Assembly: GCF_052857255.1 (NCBI RefSeq)
Contig: NC_135507.1
Coordinates: 77,722,350 to 77,786,349 of the forward strand
Direction of reading: 5' to 3'
DNA from: Amblyomma americanum
Lineage: Eukaryota > Arthropoda > Arachnida > Ixodida > Ixodidae
DNA length: 64,000 nucleotides
Shown here: positions 11,090 through 22,209 of the stretch, one piece after another
Numbering within the stretch: position 1 is the first letter of the stretch
Layout: every line of letters starts with the position of its first letter
Program-made: the position numbers and the translations under genes
The notes under the pieces: model-generated
The model's database searches: none
What the model saw: only the letters and a program-made list of their open reading frames with translations
Told to the model about the DNA's origin: nothing

Positions 11090-11308
11090 TCATATCATGT
11101 GAACAAGGCTCAAATGCGTAGGCAGTAATGAATGGAAGGTGTTTAGGATCGGCGAATCTACAGCCGAAGCTAGGGACGAACAAAAAGAAAGAGAGTCTGC
11201 AATGACAGCCACTGAAGATAAAGCTGGCTCTAGTTTACGAAGAGCAAGCACCACCGCCAGAAACTCCGCTTGGAAAATTGGGGTGCAGTCGGGAAGCCGC
11301 ACAGACAA
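11090..11308 (-). pseudogene. LINE-C RNase H fragment
   Basis: The 72-codon minus-strand frame contains PIFQAEFLAVVLALRKLEP and VAVIADSLSFCSSL. These match the glutamate (AEL-like) and second aspartate (TDS-like) blocks of LINE RNase H. The frame ends early at VHMI and the last RNase H block is not in the same frame. Confidence 0.55.
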
Positions 11309-11861
11309 AGACCAATCTAGAAGCGGGCAATATATTCCCGCCCCTGCCTTTTCATCACATTGGGAGGCGTCAATAGCTACCGTTCAGCTAATAGGTAGGC
11401 TTTGTAAATGGTCTTCTAAGAATCCATTTAAAATGCGGGGTGGTAAATGCTTAGCATTTTTCGGGAAAATTTCGTCAAAGACAATTTATACAGAATATCC
11501 ACTGTTTTTTGTCGGAAGGATGTTATACAAAATAACATTTAAAGGATCAAGCAAATTCTGTACCATAACAATCTGAGGGGTATGAAATGTAGGCCGGTGG
11601 ATTCCAAAAAAAGGAAGTCGGCTGGCAACAAAAAACAGACAAGGACCGATGTGAATCTGATTCATATATCCTTAGGTGAGTTTGAAGAGCTACGAATTGA
11701 AATCTAGTTGATAAAGGAGGAACACTGGCTTCAAGATAAAGCACGTTATTGGCCACACATTTGGGGAGGCCAAGGCACAACGGAAGCACTTCCCGCTCCA
11801 AAAGAACGAGCGGGCGAATTTTGCAAGCAACCGTACCAGAAAACAGCACAGATCCAAATTC

Positions 11862-12870
11862 TTAAAGTGGTCGGACATACAAAACATGAATCAGCAAAAG
11901 TGCATCTCTCCGCATTGCAGGCCGGGCATTACTTAATCTACGCACCATGCCCACAGCACGAGCCCCTTTCGCTTCGACATGTTCAATGTAAGAGCGCCAT
12001 GTGAGGCTGTCATCATAAATGACACCAAGATATTTTAATGGCTTAACTTGAGGAATATTTTGTCGCTGGTAACTGAGAGACAGATGAACTGGATCTTTCA
12101 TTTGAAAAGCAAGTACAGCGCACCTGTTTACATTTAAGGTGAGACGTAAGTCACATAACCAAATTTCCAGCAAATTCAGGTACGATTGCAGGCGCACATT
12201 GAGAGATTGAATGTCAGCTGCAGCAGTGAAAAATGGAATGCCGTCCGCATAGACGTACGTGCGAAAATTTTGATGGCTGGGATTAGAGCTCATTAGAATT
12301 TTAAAGAGCACAGGCAACAAGCCTGCCCCTTCTGGAACACCTCTGTATTGTTTATATCTCCCAGAAATCCCACCATTTAGTATACAAAAACTGTCTCTTT
12401 TCAAGGAATGCAGATATCCTTGCAAATAAGTAATTCGGAAACTGCAGTGTATGTAACCTTTGTAATAATATGTAGTGTTCTACGCTGTCTTAAGCTTTGG
12501 CTACATCTAATGTCACCAACGCAGCATGCATTATTTGGTGCCACGCAAGACGAATCTGACTCTCAAGATCGGCGTGAGCATTCCATATGGAGCAATTTTG
12601 ATGAAGCCAATTTCACAGGGACTAAGGATATTATATGCGGTCCACAAATTCCGGAACACTTAGAAGTATGGCCCTTTAAATTAACTTAACCACGCTTGAT
12701 GTCAATGAAATGGGTCTAATATTATCCAGAGAATAGCCACCACCGTTGTTATTAGGTAAAGGAATCACTTTTGCGATTTTCCACGCAGGAGGAATCCATG
12801 CATAAATGAATGAAAAATTAACCAGCTGCAATAAGGATGCAGGGGACTCCTCAAAGAGGATCCTTAACAT
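11862..12870 (-). pseudogene. LINE-C reverse transcriptase, broken
   Basis: The minus strand at 12,870-12,676 carries PPAWKIAKVIPLPN and IRPISLTSSVVKLI. After a disrupted stretch, 12,425-11,862 carries GVPEGAGLLPVLF, then YVYADGIPFF at the catalytic position, then LKYLGVIYDDSLTW. The expected YADD-type box reads YADG here, so a catalytic aspartate is missing in addition to the frame breaks. The thumb region with RRDALLLIHVLYVRPL follows. Confidence 0.7.
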
Positions 12871-13475
12871 TTTTTATGTTACCCTATCAGGGCGAGGAGC
12901 AGCAGTTGTTAACCTCAACACCATCTGGGAAAGCTCGGGAAGGGTAATAGGGGGAACATGTTGAAACTCGTCGACTGACGCCACAAACGCGCAGCGCAAG
13001 GGAAGTACAGAGGCGAAACGCTGCTCTAATTCTTTGGCAATTGTCTCAACTGTTTATATTGCTTCTTGCTGGGTCAAAACACATGAGGGTGAATTTTCTG
13101 AAACCGGAAATTTTTTCCCGCAATCTTAAGAAACCGAATAGTGCGCGACAATTTCCTGATTTTGATAGGAAATGAAAATGCTTGGATTCATAATTTTCTT
13201 TCACTTGTGAGACTGTTGCTGCGCTTAAAAGTAGCCGCAATGAACTTATAATCGTGCTACTATTTTGGGCACTGATTGTCTGGGAGCTTCTTCCACGCAG
13301 CCTTTCTGCGTCTGTAATCCCGCGAGCAATCTGCATTCCACCATCTAGCTGAAGTGTTCCCTCTTAATGTAAGTACCAAAAATTCTGACTTCTTTCGGCA
13401 TTCCTCAATGGCCAAGCATATGTTTTTTGCTGTATGTTCTTCAGCAGAATTAACCGCTGAAGCAAGAGTGGAGCG

Positions 13476-14178
13476 CTAAGAGGACTGAAACTGGTCATAG
13501 TTTATACATGACCTCAGCTGAGAGCACGCCGGAGTTAAGCGGCAATTATCAAAAACGATAGGTATGTGATCGCTAGATGTTCCACAATCCACAGTCGGCC
13601 GATTGAGTAGAGGAACACAAGGGCTGGTGAAAGTTAAATCTAACACAGATCGAATTTGTGCGCGGAGAAATGTGGCAGAACCTGAATTCATACACGAAAG
13701 GTTGTTTTCAGTAACCCAATCCCAAAGGCGCTTACCACAGAAATCTGTCTTAAAGCACCATGACACATGATGAGAATTAAAGTCACCGGCCAAGAGAACT
13801 GACTTCTGACAATTAAGGAGCATGCGATTAGCATTCTGGTATACTGCACACCGCAAGGAAAATGAACATTTCCTAATGAAAACGGATAGCACCCTGGAAT
13901 TTCAAAGTATAAAGTATAAAGTCTATAGTAGAGGACTGAAAAGTAATCTTAGCCCTGTGACAAAATTTAGAAGAAACTAGTATGAGTAAGCTTCCTCCTC
14001 TTGACTGACGATCTTGTCGAAATGAAGAATAATTTTGCAAATGGAAGTGTTTTCCAGATGTAAGCCAAGTTTCTTGTAAAATAATTATGAATGAATTATG
14101 TTGAGATATAAGGTACAGCAAGTGTGTTGGAGCTGAAAGAAGTGACCGACAGTTCCACTGGAGAACTCTAAACACCAT
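13476..14178 (-). pseudogene. LINE-C endonuclease domain, broken
   Basis: The minus strand at 14,178-13,873 encodes an N-terminal endonuclease segment (LQWNCRSLLS, IILQETWL, SRGGSLLILV). The next frame (13,892-13,476) carries LLAGDFNSHHVSW and TSSDHIPIVF. These are the conserved blocks of LINE apurinic/apyrimidinic-type endonucleases (QN/E, GDFN, SDH), which nick the target DNA. The frame break around 13,880 separates them. Confidence 0.7.
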
Positions 14179-14199
14179 TGTGGTTGAGAAATCCGGGCA

Positions 14200-15492
14200 G
14201 CAGCAGCTGTCTGCCCTAAAATGATTTCTTTTATCTTAGAGACAATCTGTTGCTTCTTTGATTTCGGCTTAGGATGTGGAGAAGAAAGGTTAGACATGGG
14301 GGATCCACTGCGTTTGAGGATTCGTGTATCCGAATCCCCCATCTCTGCATCATGAATAATTTGAGCATTATCTGAACTAGTGGACCGAGGAAGTGGAGAA
14401 AGAGCAGTAACATGTTCTTGAGACTGAGACTGCTCAGGCGAGGAATGTTGAGTCATTAACGAAGGCATGGCTGACAGGGCAGAAGTCATCTTAAACTGCA
14501 TGGCCTGGGTAATCTGCATATCCAGAGAATAAGATATGCACTCTGTGACTGTGGACACTATCCTGTCAACTATCACAGCAATAGAGGCTTCCACAGTAGT
14601 CAATATTGCTTGAGAGATAGAGGAATCTAGTGTTACTCCAGAACGGGCTGACACACCTGCATAGCCGTGAGCTCTCTCTTCAATTTCTGATATTGTCTCG
14701 CGACGCGCACAGCGCTTGCGGTCGGTTAAATCTAGAATTTGCAATTCTTGATCCTGACAAGGACAATCCATGGAATTGACAGCGCGAGATCCACCACAAA
14801 GGCAACACTTCTCGTTTTGATCAGGGCATAAATTTGATGGATGGTCATTGCCGCATTTGCAACAGCGCAAGGTGGACTTGCAGCCACGAGCACTATGGCC
14901 ATATCGCCAGCAATTGCTGCACTGCAGTGGCTTAGACGGAAGTGGATCTACGCGGAAGACTAAGGGCCATGGTTTTATTTCTGAGGCAGGCAGTACCCGC
15001 AAAAGTGGCAATAACCGTTTCCGTTGGCACCCGCTCATTGTTCACCTCCACGCTACAGCGGTACGCAGCAACAACACCCGCTGCAGAGAGAAGGTCGAGG
15101 GTCTCAACTGGAGACAAGCAAGAGTCTACACCGCGAACCAAACATATTGTGCAGGTCAGATGAGACGGAATGAAGCTGTTTACCGAAAGAGACCCAACAG
15201 AAGAGGAGATTAGAAGATCCTTTTTGCACGACAGGTCTGGTAAACGGCACATAATCCCGCCACGTGCAAACTGCCTTACCTCAGTTATTGCCTCCTAAAG
15301 AGAAGTGGCCGCCTGGAGAGCAGCTCGAACATGCCCTGGATTGTTAATTTTGATACAACCACCATCCTTTGGCACCAGCACCACAGGAATGCTGCGGAGG
15401 CCGGAGCGTTGAAACGATTCCAGAGGCATCTCATGAGGCGGTGGGGAAGCCGACCAGGGGGACCTCCCCTGGCCGGGAGACTGCGTAGACAT
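14200..15492 (-). pseudogene. LINE-C ORF1 (gag-like, three zinc knuckles), broken
   Basis: Pieces at 15,492-15,295, 15,252-14,932 and 15,038-14,085 on the minus strand are parts of one gag-like protein split by frameshifts. The last contains CSNCWRYGHSARGC (CX2CX4HX4C), then CCKCGNDHPSNLC and a third cysteine cluster CCLCGG ... DC. Such tandem knuckles bind element RNA in I, Jockey and R1 type LINEs. Downstream lies a low-complexity serine and methionine rich tail. The tail runs past 14,200 into the start of the endonuclease region in another frame. Confidence 0.7.
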
Positions 15493-15540
15493 TACCTGAG
15501 ATTTACAAACTCACCGCGTGCGTTATCCACACAAGAGAAA

Positions 15541-15765
15541 AGGTGCAAAGGCACAGAGGGAAAAGGAAAACAGGGCGAGCCGCCCAAAATTTAGCCAATC
15601 TCTCCGAAGTTTTTCCGGAGTTATCCACTACAGCACCTCTTTCTTTTTTTTCTTTATCCCTTCTTTTATGCTTTCCTTACGGCGCGATTAGAGTGTTCAC
15701 TGATATATGTGAGACAGTTACTGCGCCATTTCTTTTCCTAGAAAACAAGTTTTCATTTTCATAAT
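15541..15765 (+). repeat. SINE 3' half
   Basis: From about 15,605 the sequence follows the SINE 3' half: CCGGAGTTATCCACTACAGC, a pyrimidine-rich stretch, TTACGGCGCGATTAGAGTGT, ATGTGAGACAGTTACTGCGC, TTTTCCTAGAAAACAAGTTTT. The preceding 60 bases are unassigned. It borders the presumed 5' end of LINE-C. Confidence 0.6.
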
Positions 15766-16559
15766 CAATACTGGGTGCCGCCATGGTGTACGCTTGCTTC
15801 TGCGCATGTAGTATGCAGTCTGCAGCATTCATCGCCATATTATTTTCGTTGGCGTTGGGGACGAAAAAAGAATGCGCTTCTTCAGGACGCAGGCAAAACT
15901 CAGCGAAACGGCGGTGGCATTTTCTTACTGCAGCAGCATTAATTGCTGCACTTCATCTCTGTGCTTCGGTGTATGTTATCATCAAAAGACTTCCTACACT
16001 CTCTGAAATGAAGCATCGATAAAGAAAAAATCATCAGGAGTGAGCTAAATAAGTCGCATTAGTTCACTTTGCGGATTCAGCGACCCATCGAGAGAAATCG
16101 TTTGGAAATGAACTGCTCCATCTCTTCGGGTACAATGGGCCATCTCGATGAACGATGTGTCTGGGGAGAACTTTATTTGCGGTCTATTGGATATCACTCC
16201 TAAGAAAAAGGAATTGATTTAAGGATTGTTTTCCTACACCGATAATTGGAGTGGCCTTGAAGTTATTTGATTTTCTTTTTTAAATACGGATGAATTTGAA
16301 GATTGAGCTTGTTAAGGCTAGAAGAAATCTGTAAAATAGCAGGGAATTTACCAGCTGGGTTGCATTCACCTTCTTCCAGCTTCAAGGGGACGCTCTTGAA
16401 GTGTATAGTTTCCTCACATGCCATTTCTAAGTTCTTACAACAAAAAAAATTGGTTATGGCCAAACGAAAAAAATTGGTTAAAAAAAAGAAGTGTTGTAGC
16501 ATTGCTTGCGATTGAGAATATGAGTTTCTTCTTTTTGTTTGATTTGTAGCAAACCATGA
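15766..16559. other. No recognisable gene; one hydrophobic short ORF
   Basis: A 79-codon plus-strand ORF (15,783-16,022) starts MVYACFCACSMQSAAFIAIL and has two hydrophobic segments, but I recognise no family. Near 16,440-16,500 the short block AAAAAAATTGGTTA occurs twice. Nothing else is supported. Confidence 0.35.
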
Positions 16560-17300
16560 CGGCCGCGCCTGATGCTGACTAGGAGATAGCTGACGAAGCG
16601 CCGATGAAAGACGAAGAAGATATCGCTTCGGTTGGACAGCCCGTGTTTTGCGCTGCCCGCCGTTTTGTGTCGCCAGCCGTGAACTCCATCCCCCGTTTTA
16701 TTCCATTCCCTGCATCGTAGCCAGCCGAAGCCATGTCCGATGAGCCACCCATTCCCGAAAGGGGGAGTCGAAAAGTTCACCAACGAAAGAGTGGCCGAAC
16801 AGTTGGAAGGTACGACGTGTACATCTTCAGCCCGCAGGGGCAAAAGCTGATTCGATTCCGCAAGAAGCTGTGAGAATACACGACACGTACTAAAAGCTCG
16901 ACAATTTCCTAACTAGAGTCGTCGAGTCGCCAGGCAGGACCAGTGACGCGAGCGCCGGCTCGGGATCGTGCATCGAGTGCACCCAACTCCAACGACGCTC
17001 CGAACGAACCCAAGGCGAGCAGTGGGCCAACGAACGGGCCTTGCAGCGCCGGTGAGTCGGCGACGTCGTCGTCTCGTTCGTGTCGCTCGAGATCGGCGGG
17101 CCACGTCACGGCGTCTGCAGCGCCTTCCGGGGGCCCGCAGGAGCAGCAGCCTGGAAGCAGCTGCTGGGGGGACGCTCGGGAGCATTGCACCAGTTGATGG
17201 CGACGGGAACGCTGACACCGGCGAGCGAGTGCCGGCGAGAGGAGTCAAGAGACATGTGCCAGCAACGAAAAGGCGCAGCGGCCGCCATGGCTCGCTACAG
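16560..17300 (+). pseudogene. Methyl-CpG-binding-domain (MBD) remnant, probably a processed pseudogene
   Basis: An ATG at 16,733 opens a 46-codon frame ending TGA at 16,873. Its residues RKVHQRKSGRTVGRYDVYIF and SPQGQKL line up with the core of the MBD fold in MeCP2/MBD4-type proteins (RKxKQRxxGxxAGxxDVYxxxPxG), which bind methylated CpG in chromatin. The usual tryptophan before the RK is replaced (RGSRK) and the second half of the domain is lost to a frameshift. The next 350 bases are GC-rich and encode a Ser/Pro/Ala-rich stretch (16,943-17,197) that could be the former continuation. No intron is visible. A live exon is possible but less likely. Confidence 0.5.
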
Positions 17301-17334
17301 ATTGTGTTTTGATCTTTTCGCAGGCAAAGAACAT

Positions 17335-17348
17335 TGATTGATTGATTA

Positions 17349-17384
<36 letters not shown>

Positions 17385-17730
17385 GTTGAATGATCGATCG
17401 ATCGATCAATTGAAACGACTGTTTTTTTTCATCAGAAAAAGACGCCTCCCTCCCAGACCATGACACGCAGGCATGGGAAGTCGGGGAGTCGTGCGCCCGC
17501 GGATTAGAGGCTGGCAGGGAGCCCTTGTCTTGTTGCGGCCTCTTCCGCCAGATGGATGGTGCGTCGCTGGATGGAAGGATCCGCACTTTGCAGCAAGGTC
17601 TCCAAGGCTTCTCTACTTACTGTATTTTGTCCCGCCCCTAGGGATTGTGGCCACCCCCAAATTATGTGGTCGAGGGTCCCTCTCGCCTCACAGTGTTTGC
17701 CCTGATCGTTATCCCTAAGCTATGGCAGCA
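17335..17730 (-). repeat. I-like LINE 3' end with (TTGA)n tail
   Basis: A (ATTG)n tract occupies about 17,335-17,405. After it, the plus strand is antisense to the final codons and 3' end of an I-like LINE: GATGGATGGTGCGTCGCTGG, TTGCAGCAAGGTCTCCAAGG, CCCCCAAATTATGTGGTCGA. The same arrangement (microsatellite then antisense ORF2 end) occurs at 25,610-26,000 and 46,663-47,055. Confidence 0.55.
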
Positions 17731-18249
17731 CGTGAAACGCCCAGATTACCCGGAAGCCAAGGTTAAACGCCCGGAAGCCAAGGTTAAAATTAGCGACAAA
17801 AAAAAAACCACCGTCCGAAATTTTGGAAACGGGAGGATGTCACTGGAAGCGGCTATAATTCTCACCCAAAGAACGCTGAATAGGAAATGTCAGTTATTTT
17901 AGACACCCGCGCACGCTGCCATCCCTGGCAACGAGGCGGGTCACGAGCTATCGCTAACTTCCGGGTAGCCCCCCCCCCCCCCACACACACACACACGCAC
18001 ACAATGGGCATACGACGAGTGCCAGCAAAACCGGGGGAGATCATCGCCCATTATGAATTGGGAGGCAGACGGTACCCCCGCTAGATGTTGGCCTAAGTAA
18101 TAGACAAGCTGTCGCGTGGAGGCGGCTACAATATATTTCCTGCCAACGCATATGTAGTTCTCCTTACCTAGGAAACTGGAGAGTGCGGGAAGGCGTTGAA
18201 TCGTACGGATGCCTCCCAACCGCCCTCCAGTGTCTCCTGCATTTAACAT
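17731..18249 (+). repeat. I-like LINE fragment around the RNase H end, with C/CA microsatellite
   Basis: The plus strand at about 17,890-18,240 carries degraded pieces of an I-like ORF2: a GNEA-like block (GGCAACGAGGCGGGTCACGA), EIIAHYELGGRRYPR at 18,040-18,082, and a downstream frame-shifted stretch. A run of C followed by (CA)n at about 17,970-18,000 interrupts it. 17,731-17,890 is unassigned apart from a short direct repeat of CGCCCGGAAGCCAAGGTTAAA-like units. Confidence 0.45.
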
Positions 18250-18539
18250 TCACAAACAGTTGTGTAATAATTAAAATCTTAACCACTCATCAGCGACAAA
18301 AGCAGCAACAACGCGCTAAAGGCTTGCGCCTCTTCGCACTATAGGTCAGCAAAGTGGCCCCCCAAATTTTTATGTGAATCCGCTGTCCTGGCGTGAATGT
18401 TCATGTATCGCGTTGCTGTTTCCATTGCACGTGCGTAACTAAAACTTTTGTAGCGAAAGTTACACTAAGCTAGCCAGCGGCGCATTCGAGTTAAGCGTCA
18501 CTAGTGTACTCGGCATACGCCACTAGTTGCACTGAGCCA
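18250..18539. other. No recognisable feature
   Basis: Mixed-composition sequence without an ORF or repeat that I can name. Confidence 0.35.
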
Positions 18540-18720
18540 CAAGTGTTCCCCCGCTGTGCCGCGCTGCGCCTTTCCTCAAATTCCACTTTTCAGTCCACTT
18601 TCTTCCTTTCTTCTTTCCCTCTCTTCTATCCCTTCCTGTACGGCTCGTTTCGAGCGATCACCAAGATATGCGAGACAGTTACTGCGCGATTTCTTTTCCT
18701 CAAAAACCAAACAAAACAAG
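18540..18720 (+). repeat. SINE 3' half
   Basis: After a diverged start, the pyrimidine-rich block TTCCTTTCTTCTTTCCCTCT, then TCCCTTCCTGTACGGCTCG, AGATATGCGAGACAGTTACT and TTTTCCTCAAAAACCAAA follow the SINE 3' half in order. Confidence 0.6.
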
Positions 18721-18751
18721 TGAGTCGCCGGCGTTCATTGGCTCCAATACA

Positions 18752-19090
18752 CTGTAGCGCAGCAAAAGACGAGGACACAAGAGACGAGAGACGAACACCA
18801 CGAGCGCTAACTTCCAACAAATTTTATTCTCCTGAAGCATCACATTAATACACCAGAAAACAGTAATCACACGTGCGAACAGTATCGATTTCTTAGAAAA
18901 ACGAGCTCTTTATCTGAGAGGAGAATGGAAGGTGTGCTTACACACGAGCATCCTGACCTATTTATCTTTTCGGCTTCAATGATTTCGCGCGTTAACCTTT
19001 CTCTACTTTTTCCTATTACAAGACTTTTATCAAAGAAAGGCTTACAGGGTTTTGTAGAGGCCGTTCATTTTCACGAAAGGAAAGGCGCAC
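18752..19090 (-). pseudogene. Penelope-like element fragment, C-terminal (GIY-YIG) end and tail
   Basis: The minus strand reads about [14 protein letters not shown], then [19 protein letters not shown], ending near 18,860. This matches the C-terminus of the GIY-YIG region in the Penelope-like element at 36.8-38.3 kb (REREIIEAFAMH ... CISSPSVMLGRTELNYLRN). Past the stop comes AATAAAATTTGTTGGAAGTT followed by AGCGCT and a stretch ending near GCGCTAC, resembling the tail of that element. Frame breaks upstream show it is dead. 19,091-19,261 is unassigned. Confidence 0.55.
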
Positions 19091-19261
19091 AACTGGCTCC
19101 CTCTGGTCGCTTCATTGTTGGAGGGGAATGGCTTCCTGGGTCAGTGGAGACCTCAGTCTCGCTTTCACGTAGGCGTCGTTATGTCCAACTGGAGAAACCT
19201 GCTTTTAGTGCATTCCGTACGCTGGAGTGCCAGAGCGCCCATGCCTATCCTTTTGAATAGC

Positions 19262-19640
19262 ATTAACTGAGTGCGGATTAAGGATGTGCCACTCTCCACC
19301 GAATGGACGACCGCCCTGGTCACCTTGATTCTTTAAGCTGGCAAGGCCATCAACACGGAAAACCTCCGTCCCATCTCTCTGACTGCCTGTGTGGGCAAAC
19401 TCATGAAGAAGATGGTATCGTCGGATTGTCCGAGTTCATGCAATCCCAACGCCTTTTCGCAGACACCAAGTTTGGGTTTCCCCACGCATATCTGCATAGT
19501 ATGTCCTGCTACAACTCAGTCGGGCTGTCCTCGATCCCGCCGAATTCCCCCACAATTACCAGGTCGTGCTCTCCTTAGATTTTAAGGGAGCATTCGACAA
19601 CGTTACTCACAAGATCATTCTCACCCGCTTGTTTCAAACT
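19262..19640 (+). pseudogene. LINE-A reverse transcriptase, 5' piece
   Basis: Frames on the plus strand give ENLRPISLTACVGKLMKKMV and, further on, LDFKGAFDNVTHKIILTRL, which are fingers and palm blocks (RPISLTxxxxK and the A motif DxxxAFD) of an I-like LINE reverse transcriptase. Several frameshifts lie between. The piece stops at a SINE and resumes at about 23,972 with GTPQGAVLS, so one element was split. Confidence 0.65.
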
Positions 19641-19858
19641 AACTGCGGCGCGGTGGCTCCATGGTTAGTGCGCTCGGCTACTGATCCTGAGTTCCCAGGG
19701 TTCGAACCCGACCTCGGCGGAAGTGTTTCGTTGGAGGCGAAACGCTTAGGGGCCATGTGCTTTGCGATGTCAGTGCACGTTAAAGATCCCCAGGTGCTCG
19801 AAATTAGTCCGGAGCCCTCGACTACGGCACCTCTTTCTTCCGTTCTTCTTTCACCAAC
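19641..19858 (+). mobile_element. SINE, 5' part (3' part at 23,885-23,970)
   Basis: The head GCGGCGCGGTGGCTCCATGG, a GGTTCGAACCCGA B-box, the SINE core and GGTGCTCGAAATTAGTCCGG run without a break to CTTCTTTCACC. The expected next block (TCCCTCCTTTATCCCTTCCC) is found 4.0 kb away at 23,885. The gap is filled by LINE-B, which therefore inserted into this SINE. Confidence 0.8.
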
Positions 19859-20159
19859 ATCATCATCATTTATTGATCCCTTAAGGACCCTTCATGGTAT
19901 TACATAAGGGGGGGGGGGGAGGGGGGCGACGTACGTGGGACAATACAAGAACAAAGCCAAAGAGGTTGAAAAAAGAACAAATGTAGTAAAACATATATAT
20001 AAACATACAATCAGGACAATTAGGACAACGAATACAATATGTAACATCAAATGAGAACACAAAACAGTTACAAAAAAATCAATCGGGTAGAGAAGGGGAT
20101 TTAAAAACGAGTTGCTCAAGCGCATCAAACTAAGGGCGAGAAAAGAAATATAGACAAAT

Positions 20160-22007
20160 TTAATGTTCAAAGACAGACAGTAACCGGTCTTTGAATTTGA
20201 CAGGGCCACTTTCCATGACAGTAGAATCTGGCAATTCATTCCATTCCTGTATTGCAATTGGTAGAAATGACTTACTAAAAGCAGGCGTTGATGCATGCAG
20301 GTGCTGTATACTTAAGCTATTGAATAAGCGTCGAAATGAACGTGCTGGTGGATGAAGAAAAGATTGGCGCAGATGCGTGAAATGATAGAATATCTTGTGA
20401 TAGAGGCATAGTCGTGATATCTTGCGGCGAAAGACCAATGAGGGGAGATCCAGTGATGATTTTATACTGCTGATACTGATTTTGTAGTCGTATTTTGAAG
20501 ATATAAAGCGAGCGCCGCGGTTCTGCACAGATTCTAAAGATTTCATGAGATAAGTCTGATGTGGACACCAGATTGCGCATGAATATTCGAGTTTGGATCG
20601 TACGAAGGTTTCATATGCCAGTTTACGGACGGCCGGGGGCGACAATGATCATTTTCGCTCTCAGCGCAACACGAACCGGACACAAGACGAAGGACTAGCA
20701 CTAACAGGACTAAGCACAAAACAGCGCCTGTTTGTGCTAGTCCTTCGTGTTGTGTCCCGTTCGTGTTGCGCTGAGAGCGAAAATGAACACTTACCAACTC
20801 GCACAAATTTCCGCCTTGCTGAGCGACAATGATAATGTTCCTCGAATAAAGCCCAGTGTTTTGGAGCACTCAGCGACCAGTTTAATTATATGCTCGGACC
20901 AATTTAGATTGCTTGAGATTAGGATACCGAGGTAACGATACGTTAGTACTTGTGAAATATTGACTGAGTTTAAAGAGTACACGTGTGTGATGTTAGAGCA
21001 TTTGCGCGAAAGTTGCATAAACTTGCATTTTGAGATATTAAGCTACATCAGCCACTTATTGCACCAGTCATCTATTAAAATTAAGTAATCCTGAAGCGTG
21101 ATCTGGTCGGTTTGAGATGAAATTCGGCGGTAGAGGACACAGTCATCTGCGAAGAGACGTATTGATGATGAAATGCCACAAGGAAGGTCGTTAATATAGA
21201 TGAGAAAAAGAAGCGGGCCAAAGACTGAGCCCTGCGGAACGCCAGAAAGAACCTTGGTTGAGGCTGAAGGATGCCCTCCTATGACGGTGAACTGAAAGAG
21301 GTCGGTGAGGAAGCATGTGATTCATGACAAGATTAATGGGTCTAGGCTGAGAGAAGAAAGTTTACAGATGAGTCGCTAGTGTGGAACACGATCAAAAGCC
21401 TTAGAAAAGTGTAAGAATATAACATAAGTCTGAAAGAAACGAATCTAGGTTTAAATGAAGATCAGTCGTGAATTAAAAAAAGCTGCGACTCACAAGAAAG
21501 ACCAGAGCGGAAACCGTGCTGATTAGCGAAGAAGAATGCGTTGGTATCAAGGTGTGCGGCAACTTGAGAATAAATGATGTGTTACATTAGTTTGCAGGCG
21601 ATGCATGTTAAAGATATTGGGCGATAATTTGCTGGATCAGACCGGTTGACACTTTGAAATGCAGGAACTACTTTGCTAATTTTCCAATCTGTTGGAAGAG
21701 CGCTTTGAGCGATGCACTGGGCAAATATTATCTGCAATATACGGCTGATTGGGACGTTGGTGGCTATAATTATTTTGGCAGAAATGCTATAAGGACCAGG
21801 GCTACATGATAATTTCAGCTCGTCGATAAGCTTTTCTATACCTTCCGCAATGACTATAATGGGCGGCATCCGTGAAAAAGTGGTACCAAGAAAGTTGGGA
21901 ATATTATCTTTCGGCTCATGGGTAAGAACAGAAGAAAAGTACGAGTTCATTACATCGGATCGATCGTCTGGCATCACATGTGAACCATCCAAATTAGAAA
22001 GCGACAT
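20160..22007 (-). pseudogene. LINE-B reverse transcriptase, broken
   Basis: Minus-strand pieces: 22,007-21,582 with LPTDWKISKVVPAFQ and NYRPISLTCIACKLM; a middle region without an open frame, but with an antisense trace of the palm (for example CCCTGCGGAACGCCAGAAAG at about 21,230); 21,018-20,791 with TYRYLGILISSNLNWSEH; then, after the hairpin insertion, 20,645-20,160 with PPAVRKLAYETFVRSKLEYS and the C-terminal NRGARFI block. All are RT palm-to-C-terminal motifs of CR1/L2-type LINEs. Multiple stops make it inactive. Confidence 0.7.
20639..20833. mobile_element. 173-base insertion with a long hairpin and 11-base target duplication
   Basis: GCGACAATGAT occurs at 20,639-20,649 and again at 20,823-20,833. 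The 173 bases between them start with an inverted repeat whose arms (about 20,650-20,708 and 20,727-20,785) pair over nearly 60 bases, for example CATTTTCGCTCTCAGCGCAA against TTGCGCTGAGAGCGAAAATG, with a loop of about 18 bases. A 37-base unpaired tail (AACACTTACCAACTCGCACA...) follows. Removing the insert restores the flanking LINE-B frame (GTLSLS to PPAVRK), so it entered LINE-B after that element had landed. Confidence 0.8.
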
Positions 22008-22209
22008 GTTGTGCGTATGATGACTAACCGGGGAAAGAAGATTCTAAAACTTTTGGGGATTTTTGTTCATTATGTGCGGAAGATCCTCGTGGAAGAACTT
22101 TTTTTTGGACTGCTTCAGTAGGAGTGCATAGTCTTTGAGACACGTGAAATATTTTTCCCACCTGACGGCTGAGTTGGATTGCTTAGCAGTGCGAGAAAGG
22201 CATTTTTTC

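Larger units (their letters stand above)
10950..15500 (-). mobile_element. I-like LINE (LINE-C), near full length, degenerate, minus strand
   Basis: Read on the minus strand, the order is ORF1 with CCHC knuckles (15,492-14,200), apurinic-type endonuclease (14,178-13,476), reverse transcriptase (about 12,870-11,862) and RNase H (11,308-11,090). This is the layout of RNase-H-bearing LINEs such as the I clade. All domains lie in separate short ORFs with frameshifts and stops between them, so the copy is inactive. It is about 4.5 kb long. I could not define target site duplications. Confidence 0.75.

Noticed and set aside
15783..16022. Secreted or membrane protein MVYACFCACSMQSAAFIAIL
   Set aside because: Hydrophobic segments only, no family, no splice support, and it starts right after a SINE tail.
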